Positions 51,349 through 59,324 of a stretch of DNA of 64,000 nt are shown one piece after another. The translations under genes were made by a program, and so were the position numbers. Position 1 is the first letter of the stretch, and each line of letters opens with the position of its first letter. Where the stretch lies: NCBI GenBank assembly GCA_027080995.1, contig JALWNT010000039.1:1-64000 (forward strand), read 5' to 3'. This DNA comes from Campylobacteraceae bacterium (GTDB lineage Bacteria > Campylobacterota > Campylobacteria > Campylobacterales > Sulfurovaceae). A model generated the notes under the pieces. The model ran no database searches. It was not told the origin of the DNA and saw nothing but the letters and a program-made list of their open reading frames with translations.

Positions 51349-52425
51349 CTATTCCTCACTCTTTTTCCAGTCCGCTCCCACCGCTTCGGAGATGTTTTCG
51401 AAGCCGTCGCTGCGCAGCAGGCGGACGAGACCCCGGTTGATGCGCTCGATGAGGGCGGGGCCTTCGTAAATCAACAGGCTGTAGACCTGTACCAGGCTGG
51501 CGCCCATGCGGATGCGGCGGTAGGCCTCTTCGGCGCTGTCGATGCCGCCCACGGAGATGAGCAGGGTCTTGTCGTGAAACTCCCGGCCGATGGCGGCGAA
51601 GAGTTCGCGGGACTTTTCGGTGAGCAAAGCGCCGCTGATGCCGCCGAATTTCCGGGCGTGGGGAGTCAGGGAGTAGTCGACGGTGGTGTTGGTGGCGATG
51701 ATCCCCGCCGCTCCGGCTTCCACGGCGACGCGGCAGAGTTCCAGGGCCTGTTCGGCGCTCATATCGGGAGCGATCTTCAGAAAGATCGGCTTCTGGGTGA
51801 TGGAGCGTCCGATACGGAAGACTTCGCGGATGAACGTTTCGTTTTGCAGGTCGCGCAATCCCGGGGTGTTGGGGGAGGAGATGTTGATGACGATGTAGGT
51901 GCCGTAATTTCGGAAGGCCCTGAAGAGGGTTTCGTAGTCGCTCAGGGCTTCTTTCTCGGGCGTGGTCTTGTTCTTTCCGATGTTGATGCCGATGGGATAG
52001 TCGAAAAAGCGAAGCCGTTTGAGGCGTTTGGCCATATGCCAGGCCCCTTTGTTGTTGAAGCCCATGGCGTTTTGGATGGAGCGGTCCTCCACCAGGCGGA
52101 AGAGCCTGGGCTTGGGGTTGCCGGGTTGGGGGCGGGGGGTGACGGTGCCGATCTCGGTAAAGCCGAAGCCCAAAGCGGGGGTGGCGCGGACGTAGTCGCC
52201 GTTTTTGTCGAAACCGGCAGCCAGACCCACCGGATTGCGAAAGAGGCGCCCGAAGAGGGTCTGATGCAAAGCGGGATGGTCGACGAAATAGCGCTCGATC
52301 ATCGCGTTCCAGGCCGGGGGGCAGCAGGGCAGAGCCCGCAGGCCGAAGCCGGCCAGGGTATGGGCGGTCTCGGGATCGAGACGGAAGAGCATGGATTTGA
52401 GAGTGTCGTAGCTGAAAAAGGACAT
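51349..52425 (-). CDS. pyrD: Dihydroorotate dehydrogenase (quinone), class 2
   Basis: Membrane-associated flavoenzyme (358 aa) that oxidises dihydroorotate to orotate with quinone as acceptor in pyrimidine synthesis. It has the class-2 N-terminal extension (LFRLDPETAHTLAGFGLRAL), NPVGLAAGFDKNGDYV, INISSPNTPGLRDLQ with the catalytic serine, and LISVGGIDSAEEAYRRI, LVQVYSLLIYEGP. ATG follows AAAAGG. It heads the conserved pyrD-M16-dapA-fabL-pgsA run; the 190-nt gap to the M16 gene holds low-complexity repeats (GTGGGTAGTGGATAGTGGG..). Confidence 0.96.
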   Translation of the reverse strand: MSFFSYDTLKSMLFRLDPETAHTLAGFGLRALPCCPPAWNAMIERYFVDHPALHQTLFGRLFRNPVGLAAGFDKNGDYVRATPALGFGFTEIGTVTPRPQPGNPKPRLFRLVEDRSIQNAMGFNNKGAWHMAKRLKRLRFFDYPIGINIGKNKTTPEKEALSDYETLFRAFRNYGTYIVINISSPNTPGLRDLQNETFIREVFRIGRSITQKPIFLKIAPDMSAEQALELCRVAVEAGAAGIIATNTTVDYSLTPHARKFGGISGALLTEKSRELFAAIGREFHDKTLLISVGGIDSAEEAYRRIRMGASLVQVYSLLIYEGPALIERINRGLVRLLRSDGFENISEAVGADWKKSEE

Positions 52426-52539
52426 CAGCAGCCTTTTTTAACGGGATTATACCCTATGGAAAGGAATGGAGGATGGAGAATTGTTTTGGACGTCGGGCTC
52501 AGCCCCTTTTGATACATAACACGTAGCACGTAACACGAG

Positions 52540-52830
52540 CTACTGATCGTCGCGGTAGACGTCGGTGATGTCGAAATCGTAGTCGGGTTTGATGGTGGGG
52601 ACGTCGTCGAGCTCTTTGGCGTCGACTTTGTGTTCGCTGAGGTTGTACTCTTTGCCCTCGTAAAATTTCTGCTCTTTGGCGTATTTTTTCTCCCGTTCCA
52701 TCTGCTCTTTTATGTGCTGCTGCTCCAGACGGGCTTTAGTACTGAGGTTGGCGTCGCTGCGATTGTTTTCACCGGCATCGAGTTGGAGGGCCGCGAAAAG
52801 AATGGAGACGAGGATCAGAAAAATTTTCAT
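52540..52830 (-). CDS. Small exported acidic/helical protein
   Basis: A 96-residue product with signal peptide (MKIFLILVSILFAALQLDAG) and a charged helical middle (TKARLEQQHIKEQMEREKKYAKEQKF), ending LDDVPTIKPDYDFDITDVYRDD. No domain recognised. ATG at 52830 follows AAAGGTCTGTG. Between pyrD and msrAB; both neighbours are separate units. Confidence 0.6.
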   Translation of the reverse strand: MKIFLILVSILFAALQLDAGENNRSDANLSTKARLEQQHIKEQMEREKKYAKEQKFYEGKEYNLSEHKVDAKELDDVPTIKPDYDFDITDVYRDDQ

Positions 52831-52880
52831 CACAGACCTTTCTATTTGTATGAATTATGAAAATCATAACATATTTTGAG

Positions 52881-54173
52881 TTATCGTTCCTCCGTTTTCG
52901 CAGTGCTTTTAGAAGAGCTCTCCCTCTCCCGCCGGGGCAACTCGGAGCGGGGGACGAACTCCAGGACGTTGGCATTGATACAGAAGCGGCGCCTCCCGCC
53001 GGGGGCGTCGTCGAAGACGTGGCCCAGATGCGCGCCGCTGGTTTTGGCGATCACTTCGGTGCGGTGCATGCCGTAGCTGTTGTCGGGCCGCTCGACGACA
53101 GCTCCGGGTTGCGCCCGGTAGAAGCTGAGCCATCCCGAATGGGAGTTGAAGCGATCCCGGGTATCGAAGAGGATATCTCCCGAGAGCTTGTCCACGAAGA
53201 CCCCGTCGCCGGTGTTTTTGAAGAGGGCGTACTTTTTGCAGAATCTCGGCTCGGTGCCGCGCTTGAAGGCGATGTCGTACGCTTCGCTGTTTTCCCCGAG
53301 CTTGAAGGCCCCCAGGGCCTTGTAGAACTCCTTGGGGCTCAGATAGCCGGTATGGGCGGCCACCTCTTTGCCGTTTTGGATGAAGTAGATCGTGGGCGTA
53401 CCGATGACGGGAGTTTTGAGCTTGAAGCCCCTGATCTGCTCTTCACGGGCGAAGCGCAAGGGGATCGTTCCGTGGTAGCCTGAAGCGACCTTTTTCTTGA
53501 AGGCTTTGCAGTAGGGGCAATTCTCGGCGTCGATGACCAGGATCTCCTTGCCTTCCAGCGGGGTGATGGCTTTGGTGTTTTGGACCTTTGCTTTGGCCTT
53601 GGCCGGGAATTTGACTCCCGTGGCGTGGTTGGGGCAGTAGCCGCTGGGGTTTTTCTTGAGATAGTCCTGATGGAAGGCTTCGGCGGGGTAGAACTTTTTC
53701 AGCGGTCGGATCTCGGTGACGATTTTTCCGTAGCCGGCTTTGGAGAGCAGCTTCTGATACTCGGCTTTGGTTTGCAGGGCGATCACTTTCTGCTCGGGGG
53801 TGGTGTAAAAGATGGCGCTGCGGTAGTTGTTGCCCCGGTCGTTGCCCTGGCGATCTTTCTGGGTGGGGTCGTGGAGCTCCCAAAAAGATTTGATGAGATC
53901 TTCGGTGGAGATTTTGGCGTCGTCGTAGGTGACTTTGACCGATTCGGCGTAGTTGACGATCCCTTTGGGAGTGTCGTAGCGGTAGGAGAGAACCTTGTGG
54001 TAGGTCGGATCGGGATAGTTCCCTCCGGCGTAGCCCGACTGAGCGTCGATCACTCCCGGGAGGTTTTCGAAATGCTTCTCCACTCCCCAGAAACAGCCGG
54101 CGGCGAAGACGATGGTCTGGGGCTTGGCCAGCAGGCCCAGGGTGAGGGCGAAGATAAAAGCGAGGAGTTTCAT
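52881..54173 (-). CDS. msrAB: MsrA-thioredoxin-MsrB fusion methionine sulfoxide reductase
   Basis: A 430-residue exported fusion. After the signal peptide (MKLLAFIFALTLGLLA) comes MsrA with the catalytic VFAAGCFWGVEKHF, and LKKFYPAEAFHQDYLKKNP. Residues ~205-300 form a thioredoxin-like domain with a CPYC redox site (VIDAENCPYCKAFKKKV) and cis-Pro GTPTIYF. The C-terminal MsrB has FVDKLSGDILFDTRDRFNSHSGW and the catalytic Cys in RRRFCINANVLEFVP; the zinc CxxC pairs are missing. It repairs oxidised periplasmic proteins, the central domain probably recycling both catalytic sites. ATG at 54173 follows AAAGGTGACCG. Confidence 0.92.
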   Translation of the reverse strand: MKLLAFIFALTLGLLAKPQTIVFAAGCFWGVEKHFENLPGVIDAQSGYAGGNYPDPTYHKVLSYRYDTPKGIVNYAESVKVTYDDAKISTEDLIKSFWELHDPTQKDRQGNDRGNNYRSAIFYTTPEQKVIALQTKAEYQKLLSKAGYGKIVTEIRPLKKFYPAEAFHQDYLKKNPSGYCPNHATGVKFPAKAKAKVQNTKAITPLEGKEILVIDAENCPYCKAFKKKVASGYHGTIPLRFAREEQIRGFKLKTPVIGTPTIYFIQNGKEVAAHTGYLSPKEFYKALGAFKLGENSEAYDIAFKRGTEPRFCKKYALFKNTGDGVFVDKLSGDILFDTRDRFNSHSGWLSFYRAQPGAVVERPDNSYGMHRTEVIAKTSGAHLGHVFDDAPGGRRRFCINANVLEFVPRSELPRRERESSSKSTAKTEER

Positions 54174-54315
54174 AACGGTCACCTTTTAGATAATTTTTTC
54201 TATTTGAGAAGTTATAGCATAAATAGGTGCAGTTTTCTCCTCATCGAATGAGAATGCCTAACGGAACTCTGCGCTGAAGCAGGGTAAAATGGAGAAAAAA
54301 TTCGGAGTGTATGTG

Positions 54316-55023
54316 ATGAAGCTGACGATTCTTTTCGACAATGTCCCCGGGCGGGAGGGGATGACGCCGCTGTGGGGCTTCGCCTGCTGGGTGGAGCCGG
54401 AAGCAGGGGAGCCCTGGCTCTTCGATACCGGGAGCAACGGCCGGGTCTTGCTGCAAAACGCTCGGGTGGCCGGCGTGGACCTGAGCCGGGCCAAGGAGCT
54501 GGTGCTCTCCCATCCCCACTGGGATCATGTGGGCGGGCTCGATACGGTGTTGGAAATCGCTCCCGAAACGCATCTCTATCTGACGGAAAGCTTTTCCAAA
54601 CTCTGGGTCCGTGATCTGGAGAAGATGAGCGGCGGGGTGAAGGTGGTAGGGAAGGATCCGATGCCGCTTTTTGATGGAGTGGAATCCACGGGGATGATGG
54701 CCGAGATCGGAGAGCAGTCGGCCCTGGTCCGAAGCCCTGCCGGGCCGATACTGCTGACGGGCTGCGCCCATGCCGGCATCGTGGAGATCGCCGCCCGGGC
54801 TATGGAGATGGTCGAAGAGCCCCTCGCCCTGGCGATAGGGGGCTTCCATCTCTTTCGCAGCGAAGAGTGGGAGATCACCGAAGCGATCGAAGGCCTGTCT
54901 GCCCTGGGGGTTCGGCAGGTCTGCCCCACCCACTGCACGGGAGAACGCGCGACGGAGATGTTCAAAGAGGCCTTTGGAGAGGACTGTATCGCTGGAGGAG
55001 TGGGTACGATAGTAGAGCTTTGA
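54316..55023 (+). CDS. Metallo-beta-lactamase-fold hydrolase (COG1237-like)
   Basis: A 235-residue MBL-fold protein with the metal site LVLSHPHWDHVGGLDTV (H-x-H-x-D-H near 73-78), a further histidine in LTGCAHAGIVEIAAR and GGFHLF, and PTHCTGERAT near the end. The pattern is that of COG1237-type hydrolases related to the enzyme acting on dihydropterin derivatives in methanogens; the bacterial substrate is unknown. ATG at 54316 follows GGAG; an upstream in-frame ATG at 54289 overlaps a TAAAAT promoter-like element. Confidence 0.85.
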   Translation: MKLTILFDNVPGREGMTPLWGFACWVEPEAGEPWLFDTGSNGRVLLQNARVAGVDLSRAKELVLSHPHWDHVGGLDTVLEIAPETHLYLTESFSKLWVRDLEKMSGGVKVVGKDPMPLFDGVESTGMMAEIGEQSALVRSPAGPILLTGCAHAGIVEIAARAMEMVEEPLALAIGGFHLFRSEEWEITEAIEGLSALGVRQVCPTHCTGERATEMFKEAFGEDCIAGGVGTIVEL

Positions 55024-55064
55024 GGTATTTACGTGGTGAGGTAAAAACAGTGGAAAGGATTTCT

Positions 55065-56066
55065 GTGAAAGCTCTCTTCCTCTTTCTCGGTTTGTCTCTG
55101 GCTCTTATGGATGCCGGTTCCCTAACGGACAAAGCCTATAGAGCATATCGTGCCAAAAATTATATCAGGGCATTCAAGCTATACCGAGAGGGATCCCGGG
55201 AGGGTGATCTCAAAGCCATCTACAATCTTGCCGTCATGTACGAAAAAGGATTGGGAACAGAGAAAAACCTGGAAAAGGCTAATGTTTTATATGGAATGGT
55301 CATTATGGCATTGCAGGATAACGACCGTTTGAATGATCCTGCCGTCTGCAAAAGTAAAATGCTTCCCTATTACTATAAAGCGCTCAGCAAATTGTCAAAC
55401 TATGAAGAAAACCTGGAGTATATGCAAAAAGAGCGGAGTTTGAAAGATCTCTGTTGCGAATCCTATACCGATCCTTTTCTCCGGAAGTGTCCTGCTGCGA
55501 GAGTGGTGAAAAAAGAGGATCGATACCGCCTAGAAAATTTCAAATGTCACCTATATCGAAAATATCCACAGACAATGAAAAAACTATTGGCTCTTCATTC
55601 GAAATACAGGGAAGCTCTGACCGGATACAGACCGGAAGACGAACGGTTAAGAAGAGAAAAAATCAAAAAAAACAAAGCTCTCAAAATGCAGATCAAAACG
55701 ACTGCGCGTCCGATCATCGAAGCATACCTCAAGGAAGCGGAAACTTGTGTCGAAAAAGCTGAAACCAGAGGAGAGCTCAAACGCTGTACAGGGCTATTTT
55801 ATAGTAGAGCCGCTGATCTTCTACAACCGGGACCGAAACCCATCGTGGAATCGGAATGGTTTTTTGCCTCTCCGGAAAAGAAAAAAAGAATGGCAAAAGA
55901 GAACAGAAAAAAAGCCACCCCCGATGACAAACAGGAATATCTGGAAAAAATCAGAAGATATTTTCGATCGAGTCCTCTGAAAAACCCTCGTCATTCCGGA
56001 CTCGCTCCGGAATCCAGGGCCACAAATACCCATGAACCCGTTAATCTTGAATCAAGTTCAGGATGA
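55065..56066 (+). CDS. Sel1/TPR-like exported protein with a repeat-derived C-terminus
   Basis: A 333-residue protein with a short signal peptide (MKALFLFLGLSLALMDAG) and a Sel1-like repeat (NYIRAFKLYREGSREGDLKAIYNLAVMYEKGLGTEKNLEKAN). The remainder is charged and cysteine-containing. The last ~30 residues (LKNPRHSGLAPESRATN..) are encoded by inverted-repeat copy E, so the original end was probably near residue 300. GTG at 55065 follows GAAAGGA; an earlier GTG (55050) is possible. Confidence 0.6.
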   Translation: MKALFLFLGLSLALMDAGSLTDKAYRAYRAKNYIRAFKLYREGSREGDLKAIYNLAVMYEKGLGTEKNLEKANVLYGMVIMALQDNDRLNDPAVCKSKMLPYYYKALSKLSNYEENLEYMQKERSLKDLCCESYTDPFLRKCPAARVVKKEDRYRLENFKCHLYRKYPQTMKKLLALHSKYREALTGYRPEDERLRREKIKKNKALKMQIKTTARPIIEAYLKEAETCVEKAETRGELKRCTGLFYSRAADLLQPGPKPIVESEWFFASPEKKKRMAKENRKKATPDDKQEYLEKIRRYFRSSPLKNPRHSGLAPESRATNTHEPVNLESSSG

Positions 56067-56095
56067 CGGAATCGCGTCGTTTCGGTTTTTTCAAA
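55976..56095. repeat. Dispersed inverted-repeat element, copy E
   Basis: About 120 bp from TCTGAAAAACC to GGTTTTTTCAAAG with GTCATTCCGGACTCGCTCCGG and AATCAAGTTCAGGATGACGG arms. It overlaps the last 30 codons of the 55065 gene, the only copy seen inside an open frame. Confidence 0.8.
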
Positions 56096-56155
56096 GTATT
56101 CGATCAGAAATGTGAGGGTGCAGATGATCCTCTTATCAGATAGGGATTTCGTACT

Positions 56156-56197
56156 CCGGATTCTGGGGTGAGCCCACAATGACATTGGTTTTTCAGA
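56156..56197. repeat. Dispersed inverted-repeat element, fragment F
   Basis: Right half only: CCGGATTCTGGGGTGAGCCC then AATGACATTGGTTTTTCAGA. It adjoins copy E with 60 nt of unassigned sequence between. Confidence 0.55.
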
Positions 56198-56216
56198 ATG
56201 ATTAAAAGGAGCATAA

Positions 56217-56867
56217 ATGGCGAAGATCGAACCTTTCGAAAAACATGCCCGGCGCTACGAGGAGTGGTTTGAGGAACATCCCGATCTCTACCGTTGGGAG
56301 CTCAAGGCGATTGAACACCTTTTGCCGGATTTTTCCGAGGGGGTGGAGATCGGGATCGGTACGGGACGCTTCGCTCTGCCGTTGGGGATCCGGCGGGGAA
56401 TCGAACCTTCACCCAAGATGGCTATGATCGCTATGAAGAAAGGGTTGGAGGTTATTCCCGGAATCGCCGAAGAGATTCCTCTGCCCGATGAAAGTGTCGA
56501 TTTCGTCCTGATGGTGACGACGATCTGCTTCGTCGACGATCCTTTGCAGGCATTGAAGGAGATTTATCGGATTTTGAAGCCGGACGGAACGGTCATTGTA
56601 GGCTTTGTGGATCGCGATACCCCTCTGGGGCGCCACTATCTGGAGCATCGAAACGAAAGCCGCTTCTATGCGCCGGCGATCTTTTTCTCAGCGGATGAGG
56701 TAGCCGGCTTGCTGCGGGAAGCCGACTTTGGGGAATTGGAGGCGGTGCAGACCCTCTTCGGTGAGCGGCTGGAGTCGATGGAGGGCGGGGTCCGTCTCGG
56801 CTGGGGCGAAGGGGCCTTCGTGGTGATCCGGGGGTGCAAAGTTGAGAATCGGGAGAGTAAGGAGTGA
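56217..56867 (+). CDS. Class I SAM-dependent methyltransferase
   Basis: A 216-residue small-molecule methyltransferase of the UbiE-like group. Motif I is VEIGIGTGRFALPLGIRRGIEP near residue 43, motif II DESVDFVLMVTTICFVDDP near 96, motif III LKPDGTVIVGFVDRDTPLG. The N-terminal FEKHARRYEEWFEEH is typical of this group. ATG follows AAAAGGAG. It overlaps the DUF434 gene at its stop. Substrate unknown. Confidence 0.83.
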   Translation: MAKIEPFEKHARRYEEWFEEHPDLYRWELKAIEHLLPDFSEGVEIGIGTGRFALPLGIRRGIEPSPKMAMIAMKKGLEVIPGIAEEIPLPDESVDFVLMVTTICFVDDPLQALKEIYRILKPDGTVIVGFVDRDTPLGRHYLEHRNESRFYAPAIFFSADEVAGLLREADFGELEAVQTLFGERLESMEGGVRLGWGEGAFVVIRGCKVENRESKE

Positions 56868-57571
56868 GGAAACATCGGGGACCGGCACCGGAGGATGAGC
56901 TCTTTCGCGACCCTCGGAGGTTGTGGCGGCTGCGGGAGGCGGTAGCCGACCTGAGTTGGTTGCTACGTCGGAACTACTCGGCCAAAGCGGCGGGAGAACT
57001 GGTGGGCAACCGCTATCAGCTGACGGGGAGGGAGCGGCTGGCTTTGAGCCACGCCGCCTGGGATCGGCGTGAGCGGTCCGGTCGGCTTCAATCCGATGAG
57101 TTGAAGGGTAAAATAGTCTGCGTAGACGGCTTCAATTTGCTGATCACACTGGAGACGGCCCTGGGCGGCGGAGTATTGATTAGGGGAGTGGACGGGAGAC
57201 TACGGGATTTGGCATCGGTACATGGCCATTACACGTTGCGGGCCGAAACGGAAGCGGCGATTCGTTTGGCCCTGGAAGGATTACGGGAAATAGGAGTGCG
57301 GCGAAGTCATTGGCTTTTTGACCGTCCCGTCTCCAACAGCGGACGATTGGCATCTTTGGTGGAGTCTATAGCCCGGGAGCTGGGAGTCGAAGCAGAGGCC
57401 GAGGCGGTGGATGGAGTGGATAGCCGGCTTAAACACTGCGATGGAGTGGTGCTCAGCGCCGATACCGCGATCCTGGATAGTAAGGGGGTGCAGTGGTATG
57501 ATCTGGTAGAGTATCTGATCGAACGAAAGATTCCAAACGCGTGGATTGTGGATTTGGAAGATAAAGGTTGA
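56864..57571 (+). CDS. DUF434 domain protein
   Basis: A 235-residue protein of the DUF434 family. The N-terminal helical region (LREAVADLSWLLRRNYSAKAAGELVGNRYQLTGRE) and the PIN-like core ELKGKIVCVDGFNLLITLETAL, then DGVVLSADTAIL near the end, place acidic residues as in metal-dependent nucleases. The biochemical role is unknown. GTG at 56864 overlaps the methyltransferase stop and follows GGGAGAGTAAGGAG. It is the end of a two-gene unit. Confidence 0.75.
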   Translation: MRKHRGPAPEDELFRDPRRLWRLREAVADLSWLLRRNYSAKAAGELVGNRYQLTGRERLALSHAAWDRRERSGRLQSDELKGKIVCVDGFNLLITLETALGGGVLIRGVDGRLRDLASVHGHYTLRAETEAAIRLALEGLREIGVRRSHWLFDRPVSNSGRLASLVESIARELGVEAEAEAVDGVDSRLKHCDGVVLSADTAILDSKGVQWYDLVEYLIERKIPNAWIVDLEDKG

Positions 57572-57659
57572 ATCTTTTGTAAATGACGCATTTATAGCCG
57601 AAAAGTCATTACCGTACCAACAATACACCTTAAACATTTAGAGAAGGAGACGAGGTGAG

Positions 57660-57713
57660 ATGTGTGTAAAGAAACCTGAAGAACTCCCCGTCGGCAATTC
57701 GATGATCTGGTAA
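57660..57713 (+). CDS. Possible 17-residue peptide ORF
   Basis: ATG at 57660 follows AGAAGGAGACGAGG and opens MCVKKPEELPVGNSMIW, then two stops (TAATAA). The ribosome site is unusually good for a chance ORF. It lies between the DUF434 gene and the convergent aspartate aminotransferase; a CTTCG/CGAAG hairpin follows at about 57721-57743. No homology claim is made. Confidence 0.3.
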   Translation: MCVKKPEELPVGNSMIW

Positions 57714-57744
57714 TAAGCCTTCGGCCGATTCCGGGCGAAGATCT

Positions 57745-58917
57745 TTAAGCGCGAAGTTCTCGAACAAATTTCTCGATCCGGCGGATGCCTTCACGGATTG
57801 TGACGATATCGCTGGCGAAAGAGAAGCGGAAATAGCCTTCGGCCCCAAAACCGATTCCGGGAACCACCGCCACACCGTAGCGTTCAAGTAGATCGGAGCA
57901 AAACTGCATCGAATCGTTGCTCAATTCCCGGATGTTGACGAAGAGATAGAATGCTCCCTGAGGACGGCTGACACTCAAGCCTTCGATGGCATTGATAAGC
58001 TCTGTGGCTTCGTGGGCCCTGGCTTCGAAAGCTTGGCGCATCCGCTCAATCTCGTCATCCACTTCTCCCAAGAGGGCCGGGATGGCGGCTTTTTGAGTGA
58101 TGGAACAGATGTTGGAGGTACTTTGGGATTGCAACGAGGTCATTTTCTTGACCAACTCGACATTTGGGCAGGCAAGATAACCGAATCGCCAACCTGTCAT
58201 AGCGACCGATTTGCTCAGACCGTTGATGGTGACGGTACGACGATAGAGGTCGTCACTGACGCTGGCTGTGGCTGTAAACTCTGTACCGTCGTAGACCAGT
58301 TTTTCATACATTTCGTCACTGGCCACGATGACATCGGTCCCTTCGAGGACTTTACCGATTGCTTCGATCTCTTCGCGACTGTAGACTGCCCCCGTGGGAT
58401 TGGAGGGGCTGGTAAGGATCAGAAGTTTTGTGCGGGGAGTGAGGGCGGCTTTTAGCTGCTCCGGTGTCATTTTCAGGCCGTTCTCTTCCGACGTTTCGAT
58501 GATCACGGGAACGCCGCTTGCATATTTGACCTGTTCGGGATAGGTGACCCAGTAGGGGGCGGGGATGATCACTTCATCCCCTTCGTCGATCAGGGCCTGT
58601 GTCAAATTGAAGAGAGACTGTTTTGCACCGTTACTGGTAAGGATCATTTCACGTCTGTAGCTTAGTCCATTGTCCCGTTCGAGTTTCTGACAAATCGCGT
58701 CGAGCAGTTCAGGGATGCCTGCGACTGCCGTGTAACGGGTAAATCCGGCTTCGATCGCTTCGATTGCAGCCTCTTTAATCCTGCGAGGGGTGTCGAAATC
58801 AGGTTCTCCGGCCGAAAAACTCAATACGTCCTTTCCTTGCTCCTTAAGTTCTCGGGCCAAGGTGGAAATCGCGATTGTCATCGAGGGAGACAATGCGTTT
58901 ATTCGCTTCGAAAACAT
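57745..58917 (-). CDS. aspB: Aspartate aminotransferase (class I/II fold)
   Basis: PLP-dependent aminotransferase (390 aa) interconverting aspartate and oxaloacetate. Visible features: FSAGEPDFDTPRRIKEAA, SNGAKQSLFNLTQAL, PAPYWVTYPEQVKYASG, LTSPSNPTGAVYS, SDEMYEKLVYDG and the PLP lysine in TINGLSKSVAMTGWRFGY, with the carboxylate-binding Arg in GYFRFSFASD. ATG at 58917 (MFSKRINALSPSMTIAIS) lies 11 nt after AAAAAGG; a GTG four codons earlier abuts that site. Close relatives may also be prephenate aminotransferases. Confidence 0.92.
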   Translation of the reverse strand: MFSKRINALSPSMTIAISTLARELKEQGKDVLSFSAGEPDFDTPRRIKEAAIEAIEAGFTRYTAVAGIPELLDAICQKLERDNGLSYRREMILTSNGAKQSLFNLTQALIDEGDEVIIPAPYWVTYPEQVKYASGVPVIIETSEENGLKMTPEQLKAALTPRTKLLILTSPSNPTGAVYSREEIEAIGKVLEGTDVIVASDEMYEKLVYDGTEFTATASVSDDLYRRTVTINGLSKSVAMTGWRFGYLACPNVELVKKMTSLQSQSTSNICSITQKAAIPALLGEVDDEIERMRQAFEARAHEATELINAIEGLSVSRPQGAFYLFVNIRELSNDSMQFCSDLLERYGVAVVPGIGFGAEGYFRFSFASDIVTIREGIRRIEKFVRELRA

Positions 58918-59120
58918 AATTTTATTCACCTTTTTTAACTAAGCTCTGTTCAAATTCCCGCATTCGAATCGTCGTCGGTGCACCTTCCCACTTTCTCTGA
59001 TCCAATCGGTTTCCTGAACAGGCGTAATTATATCAGAGCTTTCCCGAAGACGTCTAGAAAAGAGCTCTTCTCTTGTGCATAATAATCTTTTAATCTAGTG
59101 TGTGTCATGATAAAGCAAGA

Positions 59121-59200
59121 CAAGATAAAGCCAAACCCGCCGTGAGACGGGGACGGAAAGCCATGGATCTCCCCAAAAGGAGATTGCCAGGTTACCTAAC
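59121..59200 (+). promoter_or_regulatory. Cyclic di-GMP-I (GEMM) riboswitch
   Basis: The 80 nt contain the GEMM-I core in the right order: AAAGCCAAACC (usual GGGCAAACC), a stem with a GTGA tetraloop (59142-59145), GGGGACGGAAAGCC (usual GGGACGCAAAGCC), a second stem CTCCCC-AAAA-GGAGA, and TGCCAGGTTACC, which matches the conserved 3' end (..GGGTTACC). It lies 124 nt before the first PilJ-type gene. The tail region 59265-59315 holds a possible stem (GGACG/CGTCC) without a T-run, so control may be translational. A weak -10 (TTTAAT, 59089-59094) sits just upstream. It is the main content of the 407-nt gap 58918-59324. Confidence 0.82.
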
Positions 59201-59324
59201 GAAAAGGATTTTCATTTCAAGAGTTGGGAAAAGAGTGATGATCAGTTCGCTTCATCTTGTCAAAGTCAGGGAAGGGGGACGAAGAGACGACGTCCTTCTC
59301 AATCATAAATTCAAAGGAGCGAAA

